Source: Candidatus Accumulibacter similis
GTDB taxonomy: Bacteria > Pseudomonadota > Gammaproteobacteria > Burkholderiales > Rhodocyclaceae
Length of the DNA stretch: 64,000 bases
Assembly (NCBI GenBank): GCA_013347225.1
Contig: CP054595.1
Span: 3,964,415-4,028,414, forward strand
Direction: 5' to 3'
Under the pieces are notes generated by a model. That model did not search any database, was not told where the DNA came from, and saw nothing but the letters and a program-made list of their open reading frames with translations. The stretch's first letter is position 1, and each line of letters opens with the position of its first letter. Positions 45,628 to 54,472 of the stretch are shown piece by piece. Made by a program: the position numbers and the translations under genes.

Positions 45628-46011
45628 CTGCCCGCGACATCAGCCGGCGCCGCGATTGCGGCGCCCCCTGCGCACCGGCGGCAGCGTCCGGTCTTTTGCG
45701 CCGCCGGAGAATCCGCAAACCCAAGCCACGCCGCAACGATCCACTGCTTGCGCGCGCCGGCCTGAGTTGCCACTGACGCGGCCACAGGCGGAGGTGACGC
45801 CGCAGGCGACGACGCCCCCAACGGGCTCAGCCGTCAGCCGGGCGGCCTTGCCGTCACTGCCGCGGCTCGCTGGCGACAAGCCCGGGACAGCGGCTGCGTA
45901 GGCGCTGCCGGCGTGCAGCGGACGATTTCCCTCAAGTCCTCCTGCCTGCGGCCGTTGGTCTAAGCATCACGGTTGTCCTCGCCAGCAGACACTCCCCAGC
46001 ACACTGAGCCA
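45628..46011. other. non-coding gap before the signalling island
   Basis: This GC-rich stretch has no ORF with protein-like composition. Short frames here are Arg/Ala/Pro-rich and have no convincing RBS. A TTG at 45973 is in frame with the hemerythrin kinase but no RBS supports it. No tRNA, repeat or clear promoter was recognised. Confidence 0.5.
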
Positions 46012-49000
46012 ATGAACAGGATCGATTTTCTGCCTTGGGATGACAGTTTCGACACCAGCCTGCCGGAGGTTGACGGCCAGCACCGGCGACTGGTCACACT
46101 CATCAACGCCCTCGCCAGCCATGTCGCCTTCAGGACGAACATCCCGCAACTCGGCGAGATGTTCGATGAGCTCGTCAACTACGCCGTCTACCACTTCCAG
46201 ACCGAGGAGGCGATTTGGCATGAGTACCTTGCCGGCGATCAGTCCGAACGCGATCACCGGGTGACCCACGCCAGCTTCGTGCAGGAAGTGTCACGACTGC
46301 GCGCCCAGCAGGATGCGTGCCAGACGGCGCGGGCTGCCGAAGAGACCCTGGCTTTCCTGACACGCTGGCTGATCTCTCATATCCTCGAGAGCGACCGTTA
46401 CATGGCCTGCACCGTCGCGGCGCTGCGCACCGGCCTGTCACGCGAAGCGGCGCAACGGCACGCCAGCGCGGAAATGGCGCAGGGTGTGCGGACGCTGGCC
46501 GACATCGTCCTGTCGATCAATGCGACACCAGCCACCAACGCCCTGCACCTGATGTCCGAACTGGCCGAACTGCGGCAAACGCAGGCCGAACTGCAGCACG
46601 AGAGCGAGAAGAATCGGGCCTTGCTGCGCGCCGCCAGCGATGGCGTCCATGTCCTCGACGCGGTGGGCAACATCATTGAGGTCAGCAACTCCTTCTGCGC
46701 CATGCTCGGCTGCGCACGCGAAGAACTCGTCGGCAGCAACATGGCGTCCCGTGACGTACGCTTCGCCGACGGAGACGGATTGAGCAGGCTGCGCCAGGAG
46801 CTCGACAGTCCACAACGGCGAGTACTGCACACCCGCTACCGCCACCGGGATGGCAGCCTGATCGACGTCGATGTCAGCGGCGTGCCGGTGACGATCGAGG
46901 GGCAACGACTGCTGTTCTATTCCGCCCGAGACGTCAGCGAGCGCAAACAGGCTGAGAAACAACTGGCGGAGGAGCGTCAGCGCCTGGCGGACCAGCTTCG
47001 TTTCACCGCCCGACTGCTCAACACGATTCCCAATCCGGTCTTCTTCAAGGACGAGAACGGTCGCTACCTGGGCTGCAACACCGCCTTCGAGAAGTACGTA
47101 GGGATCGAGCGCCGCAACCTGATCGGTCGCACGATGCACGACATCGCCCCCGCCGCCCTCGCCGACCGGTATCTGGCCGCCGACCGGGCGCTGTTCGAGC
47201 AGCGCGGAACGCAGTCGTACCAGGCGCAGGTGCGTTACGCGGACGGCACGCTGCACGACGTCGTCTTCAACAAGGCGACGTTCAACCGGTCCGACGGCAG
47301 CCTGGGCGGACTGGTCGGCATCATGCTCGACGTCAGCGAACGCATGCGGATGGAACGTGCTCTGCAGCAACAGGCAGCGTTCACCGACGCCATCATCGAG
47401 GCGATGGGCGATGGGGTCGCCGTCTGCCACGAAATCGCGGCGCCACCGCTGGTCCGTTTCACGGTCTGGAACCCTGCGATGCAGCAGCTGACCGGCTACA
47501 GCCAGAATGAAGTCAATCAGGCTGGCTGGCAACGGGTGCTGCAGGTCGACGACGAACGGCAGGATGAGGCTTTGCGGCGTGCCAGGCGCATGCGCCGCGG
47601 CGACCACCTGCGCGGCGAGGAGTGGACGATCCGCCGCCGTGACGGCGAGCGGCGGACGCTGCAGGTGCACACGACCTTCGTCACGCCGCCTTCCGGCGGC
47701 GTACACCTGCTGCTGGTGCTGCGCGATGTCAGCGCGAGGAAGGCCGCCGAACAACTCGTGCGGCAGCAGCGCGACCTCGCGCAAAGCTACCTCGACACGG
47801 TACAAAGCCTGATGCTGGCGCTCGACTCCGAGGGTCGGATCACGATGATCAACCGCGCCGGTCGCGAACTGCTGGGCTACGGCGAAGGCGAGCTGCTCGG
47901 CAGGTGCTGGTTCAGCACCTGTCTGCCGCAACCGAAAGGACGAGAGCAGAGCCTGCCGTTCTTCCGGCGGATCATCGCCGGCGAACTCGATGCCAACCGG
48001 TCGAGTGAAGACAGCGTCCTTTGCCGCGACGGTTCGCAACGCCTGATCGGCTGGAAGACCGGCCCACTGACCGACGATGCCGGGCGCATCGTCGGCACGC
48101 TGAGCTCCGGTGCCGACATTGGCGAGCGCAAGGAAGTCGAGGCCGAACTCGATCGACATCGTGCGCATCTCGAAACCCTGGTCGCCCAACGGACTGCCGA
48201 GCTGTCGCTGGCCAAGGATGCCGCGGAAAGTGCCAACCGGGCAAAATCGGAGTTCCTTTCGAGCATGAGCCACGAACTGCGAACACCGATGAACGCCATC
48301 ATCGGCTTCGCCCAGATGCTCGAGTACGAAGGCGAGCTCAGCACCGACCAGCAGGACAGCGTACATGAGATCCTCCAGGCGAGCCGCCACCTGCTCGAGC
48401 TGATCAACGAAGTCCTCGACCTCGCCCGGATCGAATCCGGACGCATCCAACTGTCGCTCGAGACGACCGAGATCGCTGCCGTCGTCGACGACTGTCGGCA
48501 CCTTGTCGAGCCGTTGGCGCTGGCCCGCGGGATTACGCTGACGATCGATGTCCCTACCGGTGCAGCGGTGTACGCCGACCGGATCCGTCTCAAGCAGGCG
48601 CTCCTCAACCTGCTGTCGAATGCCATCAAGTACAACCGCGAGGGAGGCAGCGTTCACCTGGGCGTCGAACAGCAGCGCACGGCTGCCGGGCTGCGTCAGC
48701 GCTTCCGCGTCACCGACAGCGGCATCGGCATCGCTGTCGGGCGCCTTGGCGAGGTCTTTCAGCCCTTCACCCGCCTGCAGGGTGAAAACAGCGAGATCGA
48801 GGGCACCGGCATCGGACTGACGATCACCAAGCGCCTGGTTGAACTGATGGATGGTGAAATTGGCGCCGAGAGCGAGCCCGGAGTCGGCAGTCGCTTCTGG
48901 ATCGACATCCCGGCCGCCACCCTTGATCGCCAGGGCAGCACCACCGATCAGGGCCACTACGCGCAGGCGGTGATACCGGCGGCCAGCGATGAACGGCGCG

Positions 49001-49380
49001 TCCTGTGCATCGACGACAATCCGTCGAACCTCAAGCTGATGACGCAGATCCTCGGCCGTCACGGCAACCTTCGCCTGCTCACCGCGCATGCTCCGCAACT
49101 GGGAATCGAGCTGGCGCTGGCGCACCAGCCGCATCTCGTCCTGCTCGACATCAACATGCCCGGCATGGACGGCTACGAGGTTCTCGCGGTGCTCCAGCGC
49201 AATCCGGCGACCCGCCGCACGCCGGTCATCGCCATCACGGCCAATGCCCTCGCCCGCGACGTTGAACGCGGCCGCGCGGCAGGCTTTCTCGACTACATCA
49301 CGAAACCGATCGACGTCGCCGCCTTCCTGAACGTCGTCGACCAGGCGCTGGAGAAGCAACGATCGGCACGGCCGCAGTGA
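46012..49380 (+). CDS. hemerythrin-PAS-histidine kinase-receiver hybrid sensor
   Basis: A 1122-residue soluble hybrid kinase. Residues 1-135 are a bacteriohemerythrin with all seven di-iron ligands: His24, His61, Glu65, His82, His86, His123 and Asp128, so O2, NO or redox sensing is likely. About four PAS domains follow (roughly 195-320, 335-450, 465-580, 590-710). HisKA His754 is in MSHELRTPMNAI, then HATPase (LLNLLSNAIKYNRE; GIGLTITKRL) and a receiver with phospho-Asp1046 (LLDINMPGMDGY). ATG 46012 starts the hemerythrin fold. It is 16 bases before the next kinase gene. Confidence 0.9.
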   Translation: MNRIDFLPWDDSFDTSLPEVDGQHRRLVTLINALASHVAFRTNIPQLGEMFDELVNYAVYHFQTEEAIWHEYLAGDQSERDHRVTHASFVQEVSRLRAQQDACQTARAAEETLAFLTRWLISHILESDRYMACTVAALRTGLSREAAQRHASAEMAQGVRTLADIVLSINATPATNALHLMSELAELRQTQAELQHESEKNRALLRAASDGVHVLDAVGNIIEVSNSFCAMLGCAREELVGSNMASRDVRFADGDGLSRLRQELDSPQRRVLHTRYRHRDGSLIDVDVSGVPVTIEGQRLLFYSARDVSERKQAEKQLAEERQRLADQLRFTARLLNTIPNPVFFKDENGRYLGCNTAFEKYVGIERRNLIGRTMHDIAPAALADRYLAADRALFEQRGTQSYQAQVRYADGTLHDVVFNKATFNRSDGSLGGLVGIMLDVSERMRMERALQQQAAFTDAIIEAMGDGVAVCHEIAAPPLVRFTVWNPAMQQLTGYSQNEVNQAGWQRVLQVDDERQDEALRRARRMRRGDHLRGEEWTIRRRDGERRTLQVHTTFVTPPSGGVHLLLVLRDVSARKAAEQLVRQQRDLAQSYLDTVQSLMLALDSEGRITMINRAGRELLGYGEGELLGRCWFSTCLPQPKGREQSLPFFRRIIAGELDANRSSEDSVLCRDGSQRLIGWKTGPLTDDAGRIVGTLSSGADIGERKEVEAELDRHRAHLETLVAQRTAELSLAKDAAESANRAKSEFLSSMSHELRTPMNAIIGFAQMLEYEGELSTDQQDSVHEILQASRHLLELINEVLDLARIESGRIQLSLETTEIAAVVDDCRHLVEPLALARGITLTIDVPTGAAVYADRIRLKQALLNLLSNAIKYNREGGSVHLGVEQQRTAAGLRQRFRVTDSGIGIAVGRLGEVFQPFTRLQGENSEIEGTGIGLTITKRLVELMDGEIGAESEPGVGSRFWIDIPAATLDRQGSTTDQGHYAQAVIPAASDERRVLCIDDNPSNLKLMTQILGRHGNLRLLTAHAPQLGIELALAHQPHLVLLDINMPGMDGYEVLAVLQRNPATRRTPVIAITANALARDVERGRAAGFLDYITKPIDVAAFLNVVDQALEKQRSARPQ

Positions 49381-49396
49381 GCCCGGGACTGCACCG

Positions 49397-51781
49397 GTGA
49401 ACAGCGATACGACTGCAACGCGGCCCGTCGTCTGGTCGTTGAAGACGCGCATCACCGCCCTGACGCTGGCGCTGTTCCTGCTCGCGATCTGGTCGATGAC
49501 CCTGTACGCGACGCGCAGCCTGCGCCAGGACATGACGCACCTGCTCGGTGAGCAGCAGTTCTCGACGACCACGATCATCGCCGCCCAGCTCAACGCCGAA
49601 CTCGACACGCGGCTGCAGGCTCTGACACGGGTTGCCGGCGAGATTCCTCCTGCCCTGCTCGGCAAACGGGCGGAACTGCAGCGTTTCCTCGAACAGCGCA
49701 CGACGTTCCAGAGCCTGTTCAACGGCGGCACACGAGTCCGCGATGGCAATGCCCTGACGCTCGCCAGCGTTCCCTACCTGCCACAGCAGATCGGCAGCAG
49801 CTATGCCGACCGCGACTACATGGTCGCCGCCCTCAAGGAAGGCCGGACCAGCATCGGCCGACCGGTCATCAGCCGGACGCTCAACTCGCCAGCGATCGCT
49901 CTGGCGGCGCCCATCCGCGACCCGAACGGAAAGGTCATCGGGGCGCTAACCGGGGTCATCGATCTCGGCCGGCCGAACTTTTTCGATCGCATCGTCGACC
50001 AGCGCTACGGCAGGACCGGCGGCTACCTGATCATCGCTCCGCAGCATGCCCTGATCGTTACCGCAACCGACCGGTCGCGCGCGGTGTCGCCGATGCCCGT
50101 GGCCGGTGCCAACCGCAACCACGACCGTTTTGTTGGCGGCTACGAGGGTTATGGAGTCGCGCGCAATTCGCGTGGTGTCGAAGAACTGGCGGCGGCAAAG
50201 CGGATCGCGGTCGCCGGCTGGTTCCTCGTCAGCGTACTGCCGACGAGCGAGGCCTTCGAACCCATCGTCGCGCTGCAGGCGCGGGTGTTGCTGGCAGCGC
50301 TGGTTCTCAGCATGCTGGTTGGCACGGTCGGCTGGTGGTTCCTCAGCCGCATGCTGCGGCAGCAGTTCGCGCCCATGCTCGCCGCTTCGGCGCTGCTCGC
50401 CGACCTGTCGCAGACCACCGGCCCGGTGTTGCAACCGCTGCCGTCGGCAACTGCGGACGAGGTCGGGCAATTGATTCGCAGCTTCAACCTGCTCCTCGAG
50501 TCGCTGGCGCAGCGCGAGGCGGCCCTGCAGGAAAGCGAGCAGCACTACCGCACGCTGGCCGACGGCGGTTCGGCGCTGATCTGGAGCGCCGGGACGGATC
50601 GGCTGGCAACCTACTTCAACGAGCCATGGCTGCGCTTCACCGGCCGGTCACTGCAAGAACAGATCGCTGCCGGCTGGGCCGCAGGCGTTCATCCGGAGGA
50701 TCTCGATGGCTGTCGGCGCAGCTACGACAGCCACTTCGAGCGCCGCCAACCGTTTCGCCTGGAGTATCGCCTACGTGCCAGCGACGGCGAGTACCGCTGG
50801 ATCGAGGATGCCGGCAATCCACGCTTCGACCGAGCGGGCGAGTTCATCGGCTATATCGACTTCTGCCAGGACATTTCCGAGCGCAAACGGGCGACAGACG
50901 AACTCGAGCAGCACCGCCACCATCTCGAAACTCTGGTCGCGGCGCGAACGGCGGCGCTCGCCAGTGCCAAGGAAGCGGCGGAAGCCGCCAACGTCGCCAA
51001 GACCGAGTTTCTCTCGCGCATGAGCCATGAACTGCGAACGCCGCTCAACGCCATCCTCGGCTTCGGCCAGTTGCTCGCCATGCCTGGCGACGCCCCGCTG
51101 TCGGCCGAGCAGGCCGACAGCGTGCAGGAGATCCTTCGCGCCGGCCGCCACCTGCTCGAGCAGGTCAACGAAGTACTCGACCTGGCGCGCGTCGAGAGCG
51201 GGCGCATCGAGCTGACCCTCGCAGCCGTGCCCTTGGCGCCCGTCGTCGCCGAGTGCGTGGCACTCGTCCGCCCGCTCGCCGAGGCGCGCGGCATCCGCAT
51301 CGCGGCCGACATCGACGACGTGGCGCTGCTGGCTGACGCCACACGCCTGAAGCAAGTGATCCTCAACCTGCTCTCCAATGCCATCAAGTTCAATCGCGAG
51401 CAGGGCGCGATCCACATTGCCGGCACACGCAGCGACGGGCGGCTGCAACTCGCCGTCAGCGATACTGGCCGCGGCATCGCCAGCGAACAGTTGCAGCGCC
51501 TGTTCCAACCTTTCGAGCGACTGGCGTCGTCGTACGACGGAATCGAGGGCAGCGGTGTCGGGCTGGCGCTGACGCAACGGCTGGTCGAAGCGATGGGTGG
51601 CATGATCCGCATTGACAGTCAGGTCGGGGTCGGCAGCACATTCCGGTGCGACCTGCCGCTGGCGAACCTCGCCCACGAGGCTGCCGAGGCGACGGCGCAC
51701 GGAGTGGGGGCCAGTCCGGACACGCGCACTTCTTCGGGGCTGCCTCAGACGCTCGCCACCGACCGAATGGAGGAAGAATGA
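49397..51781 (+). CDS. membrane histidine kinase with double-Cache, HAMP and PAS domains
   Basis: A 794-residue sensor kinase. A first membrane helix (ITALTLALFLLAIWSMTLYA) precedes a periplasmic dCache domain (about 50-290), a second helix (LLAALVLSMLVGTVGWWFL), HAMP, PAS (about 385-505), HisKA with His544 (MSHELRTPLNAI) and HATPase (LNLLSNAIKFNRE; GSGVGLALTQRL). No receiver is attached. The start is GTG 49397 with a weak RBS. Its stop overlaps the start of the HD-GYP regulator (ATGA), so that protein is the likely phospho-acceptor. Confidence 0.88.
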   Translation: MNSDTTATRPVVWSLKTRITALTLALFLLAIWSMTLYATRSLRQDMTHLLGEQQFSTTTIIAAQLNAELDTRLQALTRVAGEIPPALLGKRAELQRFLEQRTTFQSLFNGGTRVRDGNALTLASVPYLPQQIGSSYADRDYMVAALKEGRTSIGRPVISRTLNSPAIALAAPIRDPNGKVIGALTGVIDLGRPNFFDRIVDQRYGRTGGYLIIAPQHALIVTATDRSRAVSPMPVAGANRNHDRFVGGYEGYGVARNSRGVEELAAAKRIAVAGWFLVSVLPTSEAFEPIVALQARVLLAALVLSMLVGTVGWWFLSRMLRQQFAPMLAASALLADLSQTTGPVLQPLPSATADEVGQLIRSFNLLLESLAQREAALQESEQHYRTLADGGSALIWSAGTDRLATYFNEPWLRFTGRSLQEQIAAGWAAGVHPEDLDGCRRSYDSHFERRQPFRLEYRLRASDGEYRWIEDAGNPRFDRAGEFIGYIDFCQDISERKRATDELEQHRHHLETLVAARTAALASAKEAAEAANVAKTEFLSRMSHELRTPLNAILGFGQLLAMPGDAPLSAEQADSVQEILRAGRHLLEQVNEVLDLARVESGRIELTLAAVPLAPVVAECVALVRPLAEARGIRIAADIDDVALLADATRLKQVILNLLSNAIKFNREQGAIHIAGTRSDGRLQLAVSDTGRGIASEQLQRLFQPFERLASSYDGIEGSGVGLALTQRLVEAMGGMIRIDSQVGVGSTFRCDLPLANLAHEAAEATAHGVGASPDTRTSSGLPQTLATDRMEEE

Positions 51782-52842
51782 ACGACCAACTGCGCTACCA
51801 GGCCCGCATCTTCATCGTCGACGACGAAGCAGCGAATCTGAAGCTGTTAGGCAAGATGCTCGCCAGCCGGAACTATCAAGACCTCGTGGCAATCCAGGAT
51901 CCGCGCCAAGTCCTCGATCGCTATCAGGCCAGGCGCCCCGACCTGATCCTGCTCGACATCAACATGCCGCATCTCGACGGCTATCAGGTGATGGCCCAGC
52001 TCAAGGCGCTCCAAGACCCGCTGCTGCCACCGATCGTCATCCTCACCGCCCAGCACGGACGCGAGACCCTGCTCAAGGCACTCGCTGCCGGCGCGCGCGA
52101 TTTCATCGGCAAGCCATTCGACATGGCCGAACTCCTGATGCGGGTCAAGAACCTGCTCGACGCCCACCTCGCGCACCGCATGCTGCATGATCAGAAGGGC
52201 ATTCTCGAAGAAATGGTGCGCATGCGCACCGACGAACTGAACCAGACCCGCCTGCAGGTCGTGCGGCGCCTCGGTCGCGCGGCGGAGTACCGTGACAACG
52301 AGACCGGCTACCACATCCTGCGCATGAGCGAGTACTCGGCCCTGCTTGCCAGCCACCTCGGCTGGAGCGACGGAGCCAGCGATCTGATGCTCAACGCCAG
52401 CCCGATGCACGACATCGGCAAGATCGGCATCCCCGACGCCGTCCTGCTCAAGCCCGGCCGTCTCGATGCGGACGAAACGGCGATCATCCGCACACATCCC
52501 GAGATCGGTGCCAATATCCTCGCCGGCGACGACTCCGAGCTTCTCCGCCTTGCCCGGACCATCGCCCTCACCCACCACGAGAAGTGGGATGGCAGCGGCT
52601 ACCCCGCTGGCCTGCGCGGCCTCGCGATCCCGCAGGCCGGGCGGATCGTCGCCGTCGCCGATGTCTTCGACGCACTGACCTCGAACCGGCCATACAAGAA
52701 AGCCTGGACGGTCGACGAAGCGGTGGCCTACGTCATCGACAACGCCGGCAGCCATTTCGATCCCGAGGTGGTGGATTGCTTCCGGCAACACCTGCCGGAG
52801 ATCCTCGCCATTCGCGATCAGCATCAGGAACCGCTCGATTGA
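51778..52842 (+). CDS. response regulator with HD-GYP c-di-GMP phosphodiesterase domain
   Basis: A 354-residue RpfG-like regulator. The receiver (1-120) has FIVDDEAANLKLL, phospho-Asp in LILLDINMPHLDGYQ, and Lys in DFIGKPFDMAE. A helical linker leads to an HD-GYP domain with the HD pair in MHDIGKIGIPDAVLLKPGRL and the GYP motif in HHEKWDGSGYPAGL, both complete, so c-di-GMP hydrolysis is expected. RBS AGGAAG precedes ATG 51778, which overlaps the upstream kinase stop by 4 bases. In a pilus-bearing organism its output probably affects attachment. Confidence 0.92.
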   Translation: MNDQLRYQARIFIVDDEAANLKLLGKMLASRNYQDLVAIQDPRQVLDRYQARRPDLILLDINMPHLDGYQVMAQLKALQDPLLPPIVILTAQHGRETLLKALAAGARDFIGKPFDMAELLMRVKNLLDAHLAHRMLHDQKGILEEMVRMRTDELNQTRLQVVRRLGRAAEYRDNETGYHILRMSEYSALLASHLGWSDGASDLMLNASPMHDIGKIGIPDAVLLKPGRLDADETAIIRTHPEIGANILAGDDSELLRLARTIALTHHEKWDGSGYPAGLRGLAIPQAGRIVAVADVFDALTSNRPYKKAWTVDEAVAYVIDNAGSHFDPEVVDCFRQHLPEILAIRDQHQEPLD

Positions 52843-52860
52843 CCGCAACCGGGGCCACCG

Positions 52861-54180
52861 ATGAAAGACACGCTTTGCCGCACCCTCCTCGTGCTCTGCC
52901 TGGTGCAGCCCGCCGTGGCTGCGTGCGCGCCCGATCGCCTGGCGCGCACGCGGCCAGCGGCCAACTGCGCGTCTGCATCTGGCCGGACTACTACGGGATG
53001 ACGTTCCGCAACCCGAAGACGCAGGAACTCAGCGGCGTCGATATCGACAACGCGCGCGAACTCGCCCGCGATTTCAACGTCGGACTGCAGTTCTTCGATG
53101 GTTCGTTCGCCCGCCTGATCGCCGATGTCTGCAGCGACCGCTGCGACATCGCCATGGTCGCCATCAGCATCACGCCGCAACGGCAGGAGAAGCTCCGCCT
53201 CGCGCAACCGCATCTCAGCAGCGACATCTACGCCATCACGACGAGGACCAATCGCCGCACCCAGGCATGCGCGGATATCGACAGGCCCGGGACGGTCGTC
53301 GTCGCCAGGGGGACCCTGCACGACTGAAGCAGGTGATCGTCAACCTGCTCTCGAACGCCATCAAGTACAACCGCGCACACGGCACGGTCCGCCTCGGCAG
53401 CACCGGCGCCGGCGATCGGCTGTGCTGCACCGTCAGCGACACTGGACGTGGCATCGCCAGCGAACACCTGCCGCGACTGTTCCAGCCCTTCGAGCGCCTC
53501 GAATCATCCTATGACGGGATCGAAGGCAGCGGTGTCGGGCTCGCCCTGACCAGGCGTCTGCTCGAAATGATGGCCGGGAGCATCGCCGTCGACAGCCAGG
53601 TCGGCGTCGGCAGCACCTTTCGCTTCGATCTGCCGCTCGCACCATCACCCGCCGAAACGGCGACGGGCGCAACCCGGAGCATGGCTACGCCAGTGGCCGC
53701 GGTTGTCGACACCGCGCCGCCGGCAGCCGACAGGCAGCGACGGTGGCGCCGCATCCTGCACGTCGAGGACAACGCGGCCAACCTGAAACTGGTGCGCAGA
53801 CTGCTCGGCGAACGCCCCGACGTCGAACTGGCCGACGCCGGCAGTGGCGAGCTCGGCGTCGCACTGGCCCGGGCAACCACCCCGGACCTCATCCTGCTCG
53901 ACCTCAACCTGCGGGCCAGGATGGGTTCGCCACCTTGGGCCGGTTGCAGGCGCACCCGTCAGCCGCGTCGATACCGGTGATCGCCATCACCGCCAACGGC
54001 ATGCGCGGCGACATCGATGACTACCGGAACCGCGGTTTTGCCGCCTGCCTGACCAAACCACTGGACGTGCGCCACTTCCGCGACGTTGTCGATCGCTTTC
54101 TCGACCGCGAGGCAGACGGCGCGGCACGACTCGAGCACGGGCCAGCCAATCCCACCGGCCCTGGCGCGCCACCAGTCTAG
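52861..54180 (+). pseudogene. remnant of a solute-binding-domain hybrid histidine kinase
   Basis: Three lesions can be read. (1) ATG 52861 encodes a signal peptide (MKDTLCRTLLVLCLVQPAVA), but a -1 type shift near 52930-52960 is needed to reach the family-3 solute-binding domain (LRVCIWPDYYGMTF, 52967 onward). (2) That domain is cut at 53311-53328, where the sequence passes directly into a HATPase (DPARLKQVIVNLLSNAIKYN), losing the rest of the sensor, the membrane helix and HisKA. (3) The receiver (RILHVEDNAANLKLV) loses frame near 53911, where LDLNL should continue as PGQDG; the rest is readable in another frame to 54180. It is paralogous to the upstream kinases and presumably non-functional. 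Confidence 0.85.
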
Positions 54181-54334
54181 TCTCCGTGTGGCGGCACGCG
54201 CGCGAGGCATCGACGGTGCCGGCGACGTCCTGTGCACCCGCCGTTGTCCCGCTCACCAGCGCTGCGCACGACTCCGCCGTGGCCCGTGGAACGTAGTCGT
54301 CGCCGCCACGAGCCCGGCCGAGCCAAGGGACGAT

Positions 54335-54386
54335 TGCACGTTTTGTGCAGAAAATCATTCATTTCTGCGGCAGAATGTACGATAAT
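54335..54386 (+). promoter_or_regulatory. ppk2 promoter region with nested inverted repeats
   Basis: TGCAC-GTTTT-GTGCA (54335-54349) is immediately followed, and overlapped, by GCAGAAA (54347-54353) paired with TTTCTGC (54362-54368). GATAAT at 54381-54386 is a likely -10, with TTCATT at 54358-54363 as a weak -35 (17-base spacing). The AT-rich palindromes overlap the -35, as expected of an operator. The binding protein is unknown; no obvious Pho box was recognised. Confidence 0.45.
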
Positions 54387-54415
54387 TGCCAGCCTGATGC
54401 TTTCGAGCGCAGGGA

Positions 54416-54435
54416 TGCGGGCAACTGTGCCCGCA
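54416..54435 (+). promoter_or_regulatory. hairpin in the ppk2 leader
   Basis: TGCGGGC and GCCCGCA form a 7-base stem with loop AACTGT in the predicted leader, 37 bases before ATG 54473 and upstream of the strong GGAGGAGGTG ribosome site. It could affect mRNA stability or translation. Confidence 0.4.
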
Positions 54436-54472
54436 CTGCACGATTGCAGTCAGCAACATGGAGGAGGTGTCA

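Noticed and set aside
45592-45901. Small ORFs on both strands after the VOC gene
   Set aside because: Composition is typical of random high-GC frames, with no credible RBS and no family resemblance.
46438-49749. Minus-strand open frame of 1103 codons opposite the hemerythrin kinase
   Set aside because: The plus strand encodes a complete hybrid kinase with intact motifs; the antisense frame shows no recognisable domains.
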